A stretch of DNA of 64,000 nucleotides from Bretschneidera sinensis (lineage: Eukaryota > Streptophyta > Magnoliopsida > Brassicales > Akaniaceae). The stretch is taken from positions 63,555,001 through 63,619,000 of the forward strand of contig CM043702.1 of the NCBI GenBank assembly GCA_023935145.1. The letters run 5' to 3'. This document shows positions 32,158 through 42,000 of the stretch, one piece after another. Made by a program: the position numbers and the translations under genes. The notes beneath the pieces were generated by a model that worked only from the letters and a program-made list of their open reading frames with translations, was not told the origin of the DNA and ran no database searches. The stretch's first letter is position 1. Every line of letters begins with the position of its first letter.

Positions 32158-33063
32158 ATAGTTGTTGTGCCGATTATCTACCTAAATTAATATGCAAATA
32201 ATCGCACTCGTTTTACTTGCAAGTGCACAAGGTCTGTGGTAGCATAGTGTGCAAGTGCGAGATCATTTCCACAGGGATTGGTGAATTTCTTTCTAGGACT
32301 AATTTCTTCAAGTTTGAAAAGAGAAATAATAGTTGATTATGAGTGAATAACAATAATGAGAATATAGGACTACGATATCCACCCTAATTATACTTTTCCA
32401 CTAAGAAAAGTTTCAATGCTCTAGCCTTATCATGAATATCTAATGGTTGCCAACCTAAGGGCTTAGTCCACACCTTAGGCTATTGATCTCCCTATGCAAC
32501 GAGTTAGGCATGGTGTATACTCTAACTCCTTTCTCTCTTAAGGGATTCAGCATGGGTGTATACTGAGTTGTTCCTTAAGAGAGCATGAGGAATGTGGAGA
32601 TCGGCAACCATACAGGACCTAGGGCTTGGTCTGCTCTCGGTTTCCCATGTTGATTAACCCGGGAATCCGGTGTGGATATCCTTTGTTACTAATGTTGAAC
32701 CCAGAACTCGGTCATCCAAATTGATCCGACTAACCTATCCATACCACATGTATATGCTGATTAGACACACACATACGAGGATTTTAAATACACACAGGTA
32801 TTAATCAAGTTAAACATTCAGACAGGGCTATAGCAAAGATAGTCAATGAATAGATATGTGGAAAAGCATAACTAGGGCTTCAATCGAGCCCTATAGGTGT
32901 TTAGTTACACATGCTAAGTAGAATAAACAAGCTAAACATTATGAAAATAAAAACTGAAAACTAAAACCGAAGAAGACTAGGGAGACGAGTCGTCAATTCC
33001 TCCCCTAAGCTCTCTACTTCGAGTCTAGAATAAAAGATGATCTATTATGTGTTTTACAAGGCT

Positions 33064-33072
33064 ATTTATAAA
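33064..33072 (-). promoter_or_regulatory. TATA box of the solo LTR
   Basis: Minus strand TTATAAATA. The CpG-rich motifs start about 80 bases upstream. Confidence 0.55.
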
Positions 33073-33148
33073 GGTCCCGAAACCCTAATTCCTATTTGGA
33101 GTTGGAGGACTTATTTCCAATTCTGGCTTCTGCCACCTCTGGAGTAAT

Positions 33149-33267
33149 TGCGCTCGAGCATATGCGGGTTGTGCTTTAGTGCAGGTGTGCGCACGAGCCT
33201 TCTTCAAGTGAACTCTTGTCCTTGTGCGCTCGATCTTAATGACGTGCTTTCGAGCGCACCTTGCTGG
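33149..33267. repeat. decayed CpG-rich motif array in the solo LTR
   Basis: Words like TGCGCTCGAGCATA, TGCGCACGAG, TGCGCTCGATCTT and TTCGAGCGCACC recur at the position that holds the palindrome array in the younger element. Fewer and more diverged. Confidence 0.65.
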
Positions 33268-33376
33268 ATGGCAGAACTTCATTTTTGCTCCTAAAAGCTC
33301 CAATTTATTATTTTTTGGTCCAAGTCCTGAGAAAAACACATAAAATACGAAAATGAAGTAAAATCCATATAATTAG

Positions 33377-34892
33377 TGATGAGAGTGATAAAATGCATCT
33401 AAACAATACTTAATTGTTAGGATTTTAGGGTTGATTGAGGTTGGAATTACACTTTCATACCTTAATAACTCTAAAGTGTTATTCTTGAATTGTTGACTTA
33501 TTTCAGTGCATTTTAGGTACTTTGAGCTTAAAAAAGAGATAGCAAAGCTATCATCATTTTAAACACGAAACTTCAATGAATACTCGAGTAAGATAATGGT
33601 CACGGAAGAGCCAAGATGAAGAGAAACCAAGAAAGGAGTTTCACTAAATTGCCAGAATTGCCCGTGCAGATCAATCATCTTTGCAGATTAAACTGTATTG
33701 ATACAGGAAGAACTAAAAGATGAACCATATATGCTTAGAAAGATCCGGAAGTCTGTTTTCTGGAGAATTTTACGGTTCATAAAAGGGATTTTTCTAGAGA
33801 CAGTTATGGCAGTTTTAGTACACACAGGTCAGGCCTCCAGATCAGCATCCACATAGCGCTGCGCCCCTCACTTTCCAGCACAGCACCCTCACTTTCCAGC
33901 ACAGCACCCCTCACTTTCCAGTGCCCACTCGTTCCAAGACCAAATTAGGGCTGCAAAATGATATTTTCTAGACCAAAATGCCCTTAACTACTTGTGCTCT
34001 ATAAATACATCTTTAAAGAGTGTGCAGCCAGCATCTTCAAAGGGGAGAGCATCTCAAAAGGGGATCCAAGGGATCCAAATCCAGAATATTTCCAAGTTTC
34101 TTCAAGGCTGGAACTCAAGGGGAGAGCATCTATATTGTTCTTCCTCCTTGAGCTCCATGGCCAACTAATCATCAAATAAGGGAAAGGGATGAATCCTTAG
34201 GGATTTGTTGTTCTTTTTTTCTTGTTCTTGATTTGGTTATATGGATTTATTGTTCAATATTTGTTGTGATTCATTCTTTGATTAAGTAAGAAGTATTTGA
34301 GTTCATGTGATAGCTGCACTTTTTATTCTTCTTCTTTTAGATTTTCTTAACCTGGTGATTACATGCTCCTCCCCCATATAAGTCTAGTCATGCTCTTCTT
34401 ATGTGATGTTGTTTGGATATGATTGATTCCGGTGGATTTATCTTATTTATTGTCCATTACTACGATATTATCATTGAGAAATATTGTCGTTTCTTGATAA
34501 TCTTTAAGATCGGTCGTATGTGCTTAAATCAAAATCAATGAGTGATTTATAGCAATTATATTAGAGTTATAAATGTGCTTGATTGAATATATTTTGATTG
34601 CTTGTTTGGGAGGTGAAACTTGCAATCGAGATAAAATCAATTGAATCAAGAGTAGAAATAGGGAACTAACCTGAGGAGGATTCTCGGAACCTTGTTATTT
34701 CTTATTTATATTTCATTTACATTCACGCAATTTTTCTTACATTATCTCATTATCAAAATCCAAAAATCCTTCGTTTAACTTTTATCGTTAGTATTAAAGT
34801 TTACACCTTCTTTTGTAATTAACTTGTTTCCCTGTGGAATCGACACCCCAAAGCTGTACTAAAATAACCGCGTTATACTTTGGGCGTAACCA
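33377..34892 (+). repeat. 5' LTR of the gag-only element
   Basis: TGATGAGAGT at the start and GGGCGTAACCA at the end, directly before the primer site. TATAAATA near 34001-34008 is a likely TATA box. Confidence 0.9.
34001..34008 (+). promoter_or_regulatory. TATA box of the gag-only element
   Basis: TATAAATA preceded by GTGCTC, about 625 bases into the LTR; the second LTR has the same site near 39144. Confidence 0.6.
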
Positions 34893-34897
34893 AATTT

Positions 34898-34913
34898 TGG
34901 CGCCGTTGCCGAG
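34898..34913 (+). other. tRNA-Asp primer binding site
   Basis: TGGCGCCGTTGCCGAG, matching the tRNA-Asp(GUC) 3' end except near its tail. It lies five bases after the LTR. Confidence 0.88.
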
Positions 34914-35210
34914 GAAACACGCTTAAGTACAAGGAAGCTTGTCAACTTTAAGTGTGACAGTAGAAGAATTGTAAATATTTTTCTTTTCAGCAGTTTGTAA
35001 ATACAGTAATATCATTCTTTTACTTTTGTTTTGATTTCCTAATTTCATTTTATTATTTTGTTTTATTTATTTCATTTTCCTATTTTTAAATACGATAATA
35101 TTGTTCCTTTACCTTTGTTTTGATTTTCTAATTTTCTTTTATTATTTTGTTTTATTTTATTTTATTTTCCATTTTATTTATTTTATTTCCCCTCTAAATT
35201 AATTGGTGCA

Positions 35211-36122
35211 TGCTTAAACCGAGAGATTCGTGAGGTAGATTCATTAGAGGACCTGAATTAGAGTTACCCTCTCATTCCACGTCCGTTGGTGAAACCTCGC
35301 CTAGATCAAACAATAGTGCACCCCCACACGAGAATTTAGAGGATTTTGTTAACATGGCCAATAATCCGAATGAGAATGTTGCTATGACACTTTAGGATTA
35401 CCTTCACCCTACACGCATAGCCACACCATCATGCATCATGTTCCAACCAATACTCGCCAACTAGAATTTAAAATAGGGATGATACAATTACTCCCTACTT
35501 TTAATGGCTTGGATGAAACCGATGACATTGTTAGGCTTAAGTTCTTTCCTTTCGCTTTGAAGGATAGAGCTAAGTGTTGGCTATACTCACTAAGACCACG
35601 ATCTATTGGTCATGGACTGAGATGACTCGAATTTTCTTTAATAAATACTTTCCCCAACACAAGACCAATGCTTTAAAAAGACAAATTTCCACCTTTGCAC
35701 AAAAGGACAGCGAGACTTTGTATCAGTCTTGGGAGAGATTTAAGGAGTTGTTGAGTATGTGTCCTCACCATGGGTATGAGAATTGGCGTCTAGTGGGCTA
35801 TTTCTATGAGGGTCTTACCTATAGGGAACGCCAATTCGTAGAGATGATGTGTAATGGTGGGTTCTTGGAGAAAGATCCTGATGAGGCCATAGAGTACCTC
35901 AATGAGCTTGCTGAAAAAGCTCACACTTGGACTAGACCTAGTGCTACTAAGAGCACAAATAGGTCACGACCTATAGAGAACCCAAATGGTGGTGGAATTT
36001 ACCATCTTAGGGAAGAGGATAACCTTAAGGCCAAGGTCAAGATGCTCACTAGGGAAGTAGAGGTATTAAAGACTAAAAGCTCAAAGCCAACACACATGGT
36101 CAATCATGCAAAATCTTTTTAA
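35211..36122 (+). pseudogene. Athila-like gag N-terminal and core
   Basis: A likely start ATG at 35211 is followed within nine codons by a stop or frame change. The core then runs in two overlapping frames: 35431-35625 (IQLLPTFNGLDE, LKFFPFALKDRAKCWL) and 35574-36122 ([43 protein letters not shown]). These match, in order, the gag of the full element at 20816-26299 (residues about 92-295). A single frame change near 35600 separates the pieces. It would encode particle protein if repaired. Confidence 0.85.
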
Positions 36123-36123
36123 C

Positions 36124-36536
36124 CATGTTTTGTGTGTGGCGGGGTAGATCATCTCGCCCAAGAGTGTCCCATATTTGCTGATATGAGAGGGATGTATAAG
36201 GAACAATGTAATGCCTTAGGCATGTACACGAAGCCTTCTACACCCTTCTCTAATACCTATAATCCGAGATGGCGAAATCACACCAATTTTAGCTGGAAGT
36301 CTGAAAACCAGCAGCTTGCACAACCCCCTGCACCTTATCATGCACTTGTATCTTCTAGGAGTCCTTTAGAAAACACTTTGTATGCTTTTATTGAGGCACA
36401 GGGGAAGACTAATCAAAGACTTGAATCTTTAATTATGCAGGTTGTTGAAGAACATAAAGAGCTAAAGAGCCAAGTGTCTAAGCTGACGAGCTACTTGAGT
36501 GTGACTGAGCGAGGTAAGTTCCCTTCTCAAGCTTAG
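36124..36536 (+). pseudogene. gag C-terminal part with zinc knuckle
   Basis: Just after a stop at 36119-36121, the same frame continues CFVCGGVDHLAQECP, a full CX2CX4HX4C knuckle, then YNPRWRNHTNFSW and a coiled stretch (LESLIMQVVEEHKELKSQV) ending GKFPSQA. The order equals residues about 322-490 of the full polyprotein. One TAA makes it a separate frame. Confidence 0.85.
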
Positions 36537-36878
36537 TCCACATCCTATGGTCACCACCTAGCGCAACATAATAAAAAGGAGGTGAATGCCATTGAGACAC
36601 TTAGTGGTAAGTTGTTACACATCCCAACAATGAAAAAATCAGAGGGTGTGGACGAGAACCACCAAGTATACATGATTGACTCATTCATGGAAAAGGTCCA
36701 TCACCTTAATCCATTGGAGTCCACCCTCACTCATGGCTTCATAAGAGCATATATCGAGCCAGAATCTATAGATGTTACTGATAACATCTTTAAGGCCTCT
36801 CCGAAGCACACAAGCACCAAATTTAACAGTAAAACAGTTGCTGGTGCATTCAACTCATGCTTGTCTAGGAGGGAATAA
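36537..36878 (+). pseudogene. protease-flanking remnant
   Basis: 98 codons open with VNAIETLSGKLL, resembling the VNAITTRSGK segment before the protease, and continue with NPLESTLTHGF and ASPKHTSTKF, resembling the segment between protease and RT. The protease itself is missing, so the deletion junction lies between. The TAA at 36876-36878 is three bases before the conserved 46-nt block. Confidence 0.55.
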
Positions 36879-36881
36879 AAG

Positions 36882-36927
36882 AGTCTGGCTGAAGACATAA
36901 AACTTAGCACTCATGGGAGGCACCCCA
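36882..36927 (+). other. conserved 46-nt block after the coding stop
   Basis: 44 of 46 bases match 20752-20797; both differences are CG to CA. It reads AGTCTGGCTGAAGAC at its start and GGGAGGCACCCCA at its end. Confidence 0.8.
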
Positions 36928-36929
36928 TA

Positions 36930-37040
36930 GCATATCCTTTTATTTTTATTGTTATTGTTTTTCATAATTCTTTTCCTTGTTTATTATTAGTATTTTGTTG
37001 TTTTCCAGTTTTACTTTTGTATTTCGTTTTCAGGGACAAA
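36930..37040 (+). promoter_or_regulatory. T-rich run ending in splice-acceptor-like TTTTCAGGGACAAA
   Basis: About 95 T-rich bases end in CAG at 37030-37033, mirroring the matching segment of the full element. A 3' splice site is one reading; unproven. Confidence 0.4.
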
Positions 37041-38482
37041 TATACGAAGCAGTTTAAATGGCGGTGCACAATTTTTAGATTCTGTGCATTTTTTGTTACA
37101 AAGGGAGTTTCCTTATCTTTTGCTTTCACATTGAGGACAATGACTACTTTAAGTTGGGGGTGGAGGAAACATATTCCTGTTTTTCATGTTTTTCATTGAA
37201 GTGCTTGGTGTCATTTTACCGTTTTGTTTGTTTTTAGCATGCTTTGTGTTAGCCTTGGAGTTAATTCATATGTCGATGATATGAGCTTAATTGAGATAGC
37301 ATATAGCGTTTAGAAGAAGTTAAATCTTGCTTCGCTTTGAGAATAAATTAAGTGTCAATTTTTCTTTGGTTTGAGACTCTGGTTTGTGGTAAGATTGCAT
37401 GATTAGTCTAAAACATTTGGAGAAGTTTTATGTGCGATTGTTTTGTGAATACTTTTGCAGTCTTTACAAGCTCTAGAACTTATTTGATAATCACTTGAGG
37501 TGAAAATCATAGAATCCACATTACTTAGGATATGATCTAGGCCATTTTTGGACCGTTTAAGCCTTTTTAAACTTACCCTTGTTATATTTATCGCTAGTCA
37601 CTTGTTTGAGCCTTTTTCTTGAAAAGAAAAATTGAGCCTTGTTTCTTTCATTAAACCATTTACTTACCTTTATGAAACTAAAAATATTTTATCCTTACCT
37701 TTCTTTTAAAAGAACTTAGTTATACACATGTTGTGAAAAGCACTTAAAAGGAGTACGGGGTGGAAATATGAGAAAATATTACTACCATAACCCCAGTACA
37801 TTAAAAGAGATAAGTTGGGGGTTGTGGAAAAGAAAAGAAAAGAATGAAAGAGGAGGTGAATGGTCTTATGCCAAAATAAAAGAAAAAAGATGAATTATAG
37901 CAAAGGAAGAAGGAAAAAAAATGGTGATTTATTGCGAGAAATACTCGAAAAATGGTTGAAAGAGTTGGGTGTTGATGTAAGGTTATCTTGTGCTTGAAGT
38001 TGTTGTGTTTAAATTAAGAGACTTAGTTCTTTTATTTGTTTAAACTTTCCCATTCTTTCTTGACCTTTACCCTAGCCTAACGTTACAAGCTTATTAAAGA
38101 CCTATTGATCCGATGTAGTATGATTTTTCTATATAGTGGAGAGTGATTTGAAAAGTGAGCTTATGGAACTTGATTTGTGATTGATATCACGCAATTTATT
38201 ATGTTTTTAGAGGCCAAGACTTGTATTCATGAATGTTATGCATAAAATCATCCGGGTGTTCGGGCTAATGTATTGTGGTAAGATGGATGTTAAGAGTCGA
38301 TAACAATTTTAAGGTTGACATTTAGATTATTCTTGGACTTGAGTGATATTTAATGATTCTATGTGCTGTACGTTATGCATGATTCTTGAGACAGATTTTT
38401 GAATCACTGTTGGTTAACGCCAGCATTGCTGTATTTTGCTTTGATTTCTAAATAAAGAATTCATTTCATATCTTTCGCTTGA
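37041..38482 (+). other. non-coding 3' region of the gag-only element
   Basis: About 1.4 kb without a convincing frame. It contains a GAGGACAATG...AAGTTGGGGGTGG segment at about 37132-37163, a second TAAGTTGGGGGTTGTGG at 37811-37827, and purine-rich runs around 37830-37920. Confidence 0.6.
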
Positions 38483-38501
38483 ATTGCTAGGGACTAGCAA
38501 T
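38483..38501 (+). other. stem-loop beside the polypurine tract
   Basis: Perfect 8-bp arms ATTGCTAG / CTAGCAAT around the loop GGA. It lies 17 bases before the 3' LTR, as in the full element. Confidence 0.75.
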
Positions 38502-38505
38502 AAGC

Positions 38506-38518
38506 TAGTTAGGGGTTG
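38506..38518 (+). other. polypurine tract of the gag-only element
   Basis: TAGTTAGGGGTTG directly before the LTR start. Purine run is short and partly decayed. Confidence 0.55.
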
Positions 38519-40107
38519 TGATGAGAGTCATAAAATGCATCTAAACAATAACTTAATTGTTAGCATTTTAGGTTGATCGAGGTTGGAATTACACTTTTAT
38601 ACCTTAATAACTCTAAAGTGTTATTCTTGAATCGTTGACTTATTTTAGTGCATTTTCAGGTACTTTGAGCTTAAAAAAGAGATAGAAAAGCTATCATCAT
38701 TTTAAACACGAAGCTTCAATGAATACTCGAGTGAGATAATGGTCGCAGAAGAGCCAAGATGAAGAGAAACCAAGAAAGGAGTTTCACTAAATTGCCAGAA
38801 TTGCCCGTGCAGATCAATCATCTTTGCAGATTAAACTGTATTGATACAGGAAGAACCAAGAGATGAGCCATATATGCTTAGAAAGATCCGGAAGTTTATT
38901 TTCTGGAAACTTTTACAGTTCATAAAAAGGCTTTTTCTAGACAAAGTTATGGCAGTTTTAGTAGACACAGGTCAGGCCTCCAGATCAGTATTCACCTAGC
39001 GCCGTGCCCCTCACTTTCCATCACTGCACCCTCACTTTCCAGCATAGCACCCCTCACTTTCCGGCGCCCACTAGTTCCATGACCAAAATAGGGCTGCACA
39101 ATGACATTTTCTGGACCAAAATGCCCCTAACTACTTGTGCTCTATAAATACATCTTTAAGGAGTGTGCAGCCAGCATCTTCAAAGGGGAGAGCATCTTCA
39201 AAGGGGAGAGCATCTCAAAGGGGGATCCAAGGGATCCAAATCCAGAATATTTCCAAGTTTCTTCAAGGCTGGAACTCAAGGGGAGAGCATCCATATTGTT
39301 CTTTCTCCTTGAGCTCCATGGCCATGAAATTAAGGGGAGAACATCCATATTGTTCTTCCACCTTGAGCTTCATGACCAACTAATCATCAAATAAGGGAAA
39401 GGGATGAATCCTTAGGGATTTGTTGTTCTTTTTTTCCTATTCTTGATTCGGTTATACGAATTTATTGTTAAATATTTGTTGTGATTCATTCTTTGATTAA
39501 GTAAGAAGGATTTGAGTTCATGTGATAGCTGCACTTTTTATTCTTCTTCTTTTAGATTTTCTTAACCTGGTGATTACATACTCCTCCCCCATATAAGTCT
39601 AGTCATGCTCTTCTTATGTGATGTTGTTTGGATGTGATTGATTCTGACAGATTTATCTTATTTATTGTCTATTACTGCGATATTATCATTGAGACATATT
39701 GTCGTTTCTTGATAATCTTTAAGATCGATCGTATGTGCTTAAATCGAAATCAATGAGTGATTTATAGCAATTATATTAGAGTTATAAATGTGCTTGATTG
39801 AATATATTCTGATTGCTTATTTGGGAGGTAAAACTTGCGATCGAGATAAAATCAATTGAATCAAGAGTGGAAATAGGGAACGAACCTAATGAGGATTCCC
39901 GGAACCTTGTTATTTCTTATTTATATTTCATTTACATTCACGCAATTTTTCTTTCTTTACCTCATTATCAAAACCCAAAAATCCTTCGTTTAACTTTTAT
40001 CATTAATATTAAAGTTTACACCTTCTTTTGTAATTAACTTGTTTCCCTGTGGAATCAACACCCCAAAGCTGTACTAAAATAACCGCATTATACTTTGGGC
40101 GTAATCA
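38519..40107 (+). repeat. 3' LTR of the gag-only element
   Basis: Same ends as the first LTR but 73 bp longer. The extra length comes from a tandem duplication of an 18-bp unit near 39180-39215 and one of about 55 bp near 39280-39375. Confidence 0.9.
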
Positions 40108-40181
40108 ATTAGCTAGGTAAAGAGTCTAACAAGTGTAAATTAGGGCGCTTAAATATGACTATTTAAGCGCCTATCAATAGT

Positions 40182-40536
40182 CTACAAACATCCACAAACT
40201 ACCATCTTGATTTTTCTGAAACAACACCGGGGCTCCAATGGGTGGCTTTGATGGTCTGATGAACCTAGATTCTAATAAACCATTCCATTTATTTCTCAAC
40301 TCTGCCAACTCAGGAGGGGCTATGCGATAAGGCGCATGATAAGGTGCCGTTATGCCCGATAGAAGCTCTATAGCACGATTTACACTTCTATGGGGTGGAT
40401 GGACCTTCGATAACTTGCTAGGCATGACATATTGGTAGGTCTTCAACACTAATTGAACTGGCATCGGAACAACACTTGGATTTATCTCTTCTGTTGTCAA
40501 TGACATTGCTACAAAAGTGGGCTCATGTTGTTTCAC
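40182..40536 (-). pseudogene. chromovirus reverse transcriptase, N-terminal part
   Basis: The frame reads VNRAIELLSGITAPYHAPYR, then PPELAELRNKWNGLLESRFI, RPSKPPIGAPVLF and DGSLWMFVDY, the usual entry into Ty3/gypsy RT. The frame stops at the insertion and is taken up at 32157. Upstream sequence (40537-40690) holds decayed protease/linker. Confidence 0.82.
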
Positions 40537-40689
40537 CCCTTCTTGAATTAGAGGGCCGAGAGAAGCTTCTTATCAATAGTAGGTTGAGTAATGCTAGGGA
40601 CAACAAATGGATGTTCTCCCATGATCAGCATACAACTTATAGTTGGAATCGGTACAGCTTTGACATTGGTGCAAAACTCTGACATGTAT

Positions 40690-41335
40690 CAGATGTCATG
40701 CATTAGTCCTAAGAACTCCTTCACATAGTCTTAGACATTTCCTGATTACCTTAACTCTCTAAGCTTGCAGTGAGCTAAGTACTCCACATTTTCAAGAAAG
40801 AACTGGTTCTTTAACTCTCGCTTCAAGTCATTCCAAGTGTCGATGGTGCACCTGTTGTTTTGGATGTCATAATCTTTGCCACACCCCCACAGTTTGGCAT
40901 CACTTGACAAAAATATCACCGCCATAAACACTTTTTCCTCCTCATAGGCTATACGAGTAACCCAAAAGTACTACTCCATATCGAACAGAAAATTTTCTAA
41001 GGCCTTCACATCGCGAGCACCTTAACATCGGTGGGGCTTGGGGACCTTCACCTTTCCTCTGTCTAAGGCTCCAGTTCCTTTTTTGCCCACCACTCTCATC
41101 AACAAGTTAACCTTGTTATTCAGCTCCTCAATCTCATTACGGAGGGTGTCCACTGCCTCTTTCACATCATCAGTGAGGGAATTCACTGCCTTAAAGATTT
41201 CTCTTTGTGAGGTCTCAAGCTCTATTGAACTCCCATCAAATGATCTCAAGTTTGATACTAAAGCTTCAAGGGTGCTCATCTTTGCTTCTAACTCTCCTAA
41301 CCATTGGGAGTCATCAGTGCTACGTGTAACCACTA
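40690..41335 (-). pseudogene. chromovirus gag
   Basis: The piece 41022-41333 begins MVTRSTDDSQWLGELEAKMS and is rich in coiled-coil heptads (LRNEIEELNNKVNLLM), as at the gag N-terminus of plant chromoviruses. The piece 40746-40931 (FLSSDAKLWG, TWNDLKRELKNQF) is the start of the gag core. The rest of gag and the knuckle are missing, so part was deleted. The start at 41333 is close to the primer site. Confidence 0.7.
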
Positions 41336-41364
41336 TGGTTGTATTATTCCAGATAATCGAGTCG

Positions 41365-41377
41365 TGCTCTAATACTA
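41365..41377 (-). other. decayed tRNA-Met primer binding site
   Basis: Minus strand TAGTATTAGAGCA against TGGTATCAGAGCA, two transitions. Two bases separate it from the LTR end. Confidence 0.65.
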
Positions 41378-41379
41378 AG

Positions 41380-42000
41380 TGTCATGGTCTTAGTACTTTC
41401 ACTTAAAGGCGTAGGTCTGTGCGACACTTGTCTTGGTCCCTCCAACCAAGTCAACCTAGCTCACTCGAGTAGCTTTAAGGGTTGCACACTTTGCAAGCAA
41501 AAAAGAACACATTAGCCAATAATATAAGGATCACACAACAATGAACATGGGTAAGGTGTAACAAGCATTAGCAAGAAACAAGCAGCGTGCCCAGGGGTGC
41601 ACACCCAATTCAAGTAACACACACCACAGACGGGCGTGCCTCGAGGCACACGCCTAGATCACCAATCACATATTAGCCAAAGTAAGCAGTAACATATAAC
41701 CGACTCTAGGCACATGGATGCATAAAAGCTTCATTAATATAGGCATTTTACAAGCATGTTGTTGGGGCAGGGGAGCACCACCAAGCAACCAGTAGGACAA
41801 CATACTTAATCATGACTAATGAGTAACTTATTCACCCCCCAAAGGGTCTTAAATCATTTGGGGCTCTGGCAGGAGGAAACATTGCGTATGCTTGAGCCAT
41901 TATACTTTCGAAATACAAAATAAAAGAAAATAAAGAATTACAAAATTGCTAATAGGCACCAACACTACCAAGGGGCACAGGATGTGCGGCCATGGGCATG
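41380..42000 (-). repeat. 5' LTR of the chromovirus, right end uncertain
   Basis: Begins TGTCATGG beside the primer site. It contains the near-palindrome GGCGTGCCTCGAGGCACACGCC-like segment at about 41634-41656. The far end cannot be fixed because the 3' LTR at 29556 has no clearly matching sequence. Confidence 0.45.

Larger units (their letters stand above)
33377..40107 (+). mobile_element. gag-only Athila-like derivative (internally deleted)
   Basis: Plus-strand element of about 6.7 kb with LTRs of 1516 and 1589 bp, flanked by ATTAG (33372-33376 and 40108-40112). The internal 3.6 kb holds a tRNA-Asp primer site, gag with zinc knuckle and a short piece of the protease-RT linker, but no protease, RT, RNase H or integrase. 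It shares the 46-nt block, stem-loop and polypurine-like copies with the full element at 18251-27723. It could move only with proteins made elsewhere. The LTRs differ visibly (several percent by eye), so it is older than the full element. Confidence 0.88.
32163..40176 (-). repeat. solo Athila-like LTR split by a second element
   Basis: Starts TGTTGTGCCG at 32163, is interrupted at 33376, resumes after 40112 and ends CCTATCA at 40176. Both flanks carry ATAGT. Joined length is about 1278 bp, close to the LTR of the 18251-27723 element, with related ends on the minus strand (TGATAGGCGCTTAAATA versus TGATGAGTCTTAAATA; TCGCACTTGCACAC shared). No internal region or second LTR remains, so LTR-LTR recombination had removed the rest. 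A TATA box lies at about 33064-33072 and a CpG-rich array upstream. Confidence 0.85.
29556..41379 (-). mobile_element. chromovirus (Ty3/gypsy) with chromodomain, split by nested insertions
   Basis: Minus-strand order: primer site (41365-41377), gag (about 40690-41335), RT N-terminal part (40182-40536), then after the nested insertion RT (31528-32157), RNase H, integrase and chromodomain down to a polypurine tract, and an LTR start TGTCACGATCC reading left from 29556. All enzymes carry stops or lost catalytic residues. The RT frame is interrupted exactly between the two ATAGT copies at 32158-32162 and 40177-40181. This is the oldest layer of the nest. Confidence 0.85.

Noticed and set aside
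33994..34179. 61-codon frame in the LTR (and 39135-39394 in the other LTR)
   Set aside because: Lies downstream of the TATA box in LTR leader sequence; it changes length with the LTR duplications and matches no family.
41380..42000. Matching 3' LTR for the chromovirus to the left of 29556
   Set aside because: Only the LTR start is recognisable there; I could not align the rest, so no LTR pair is claimed.
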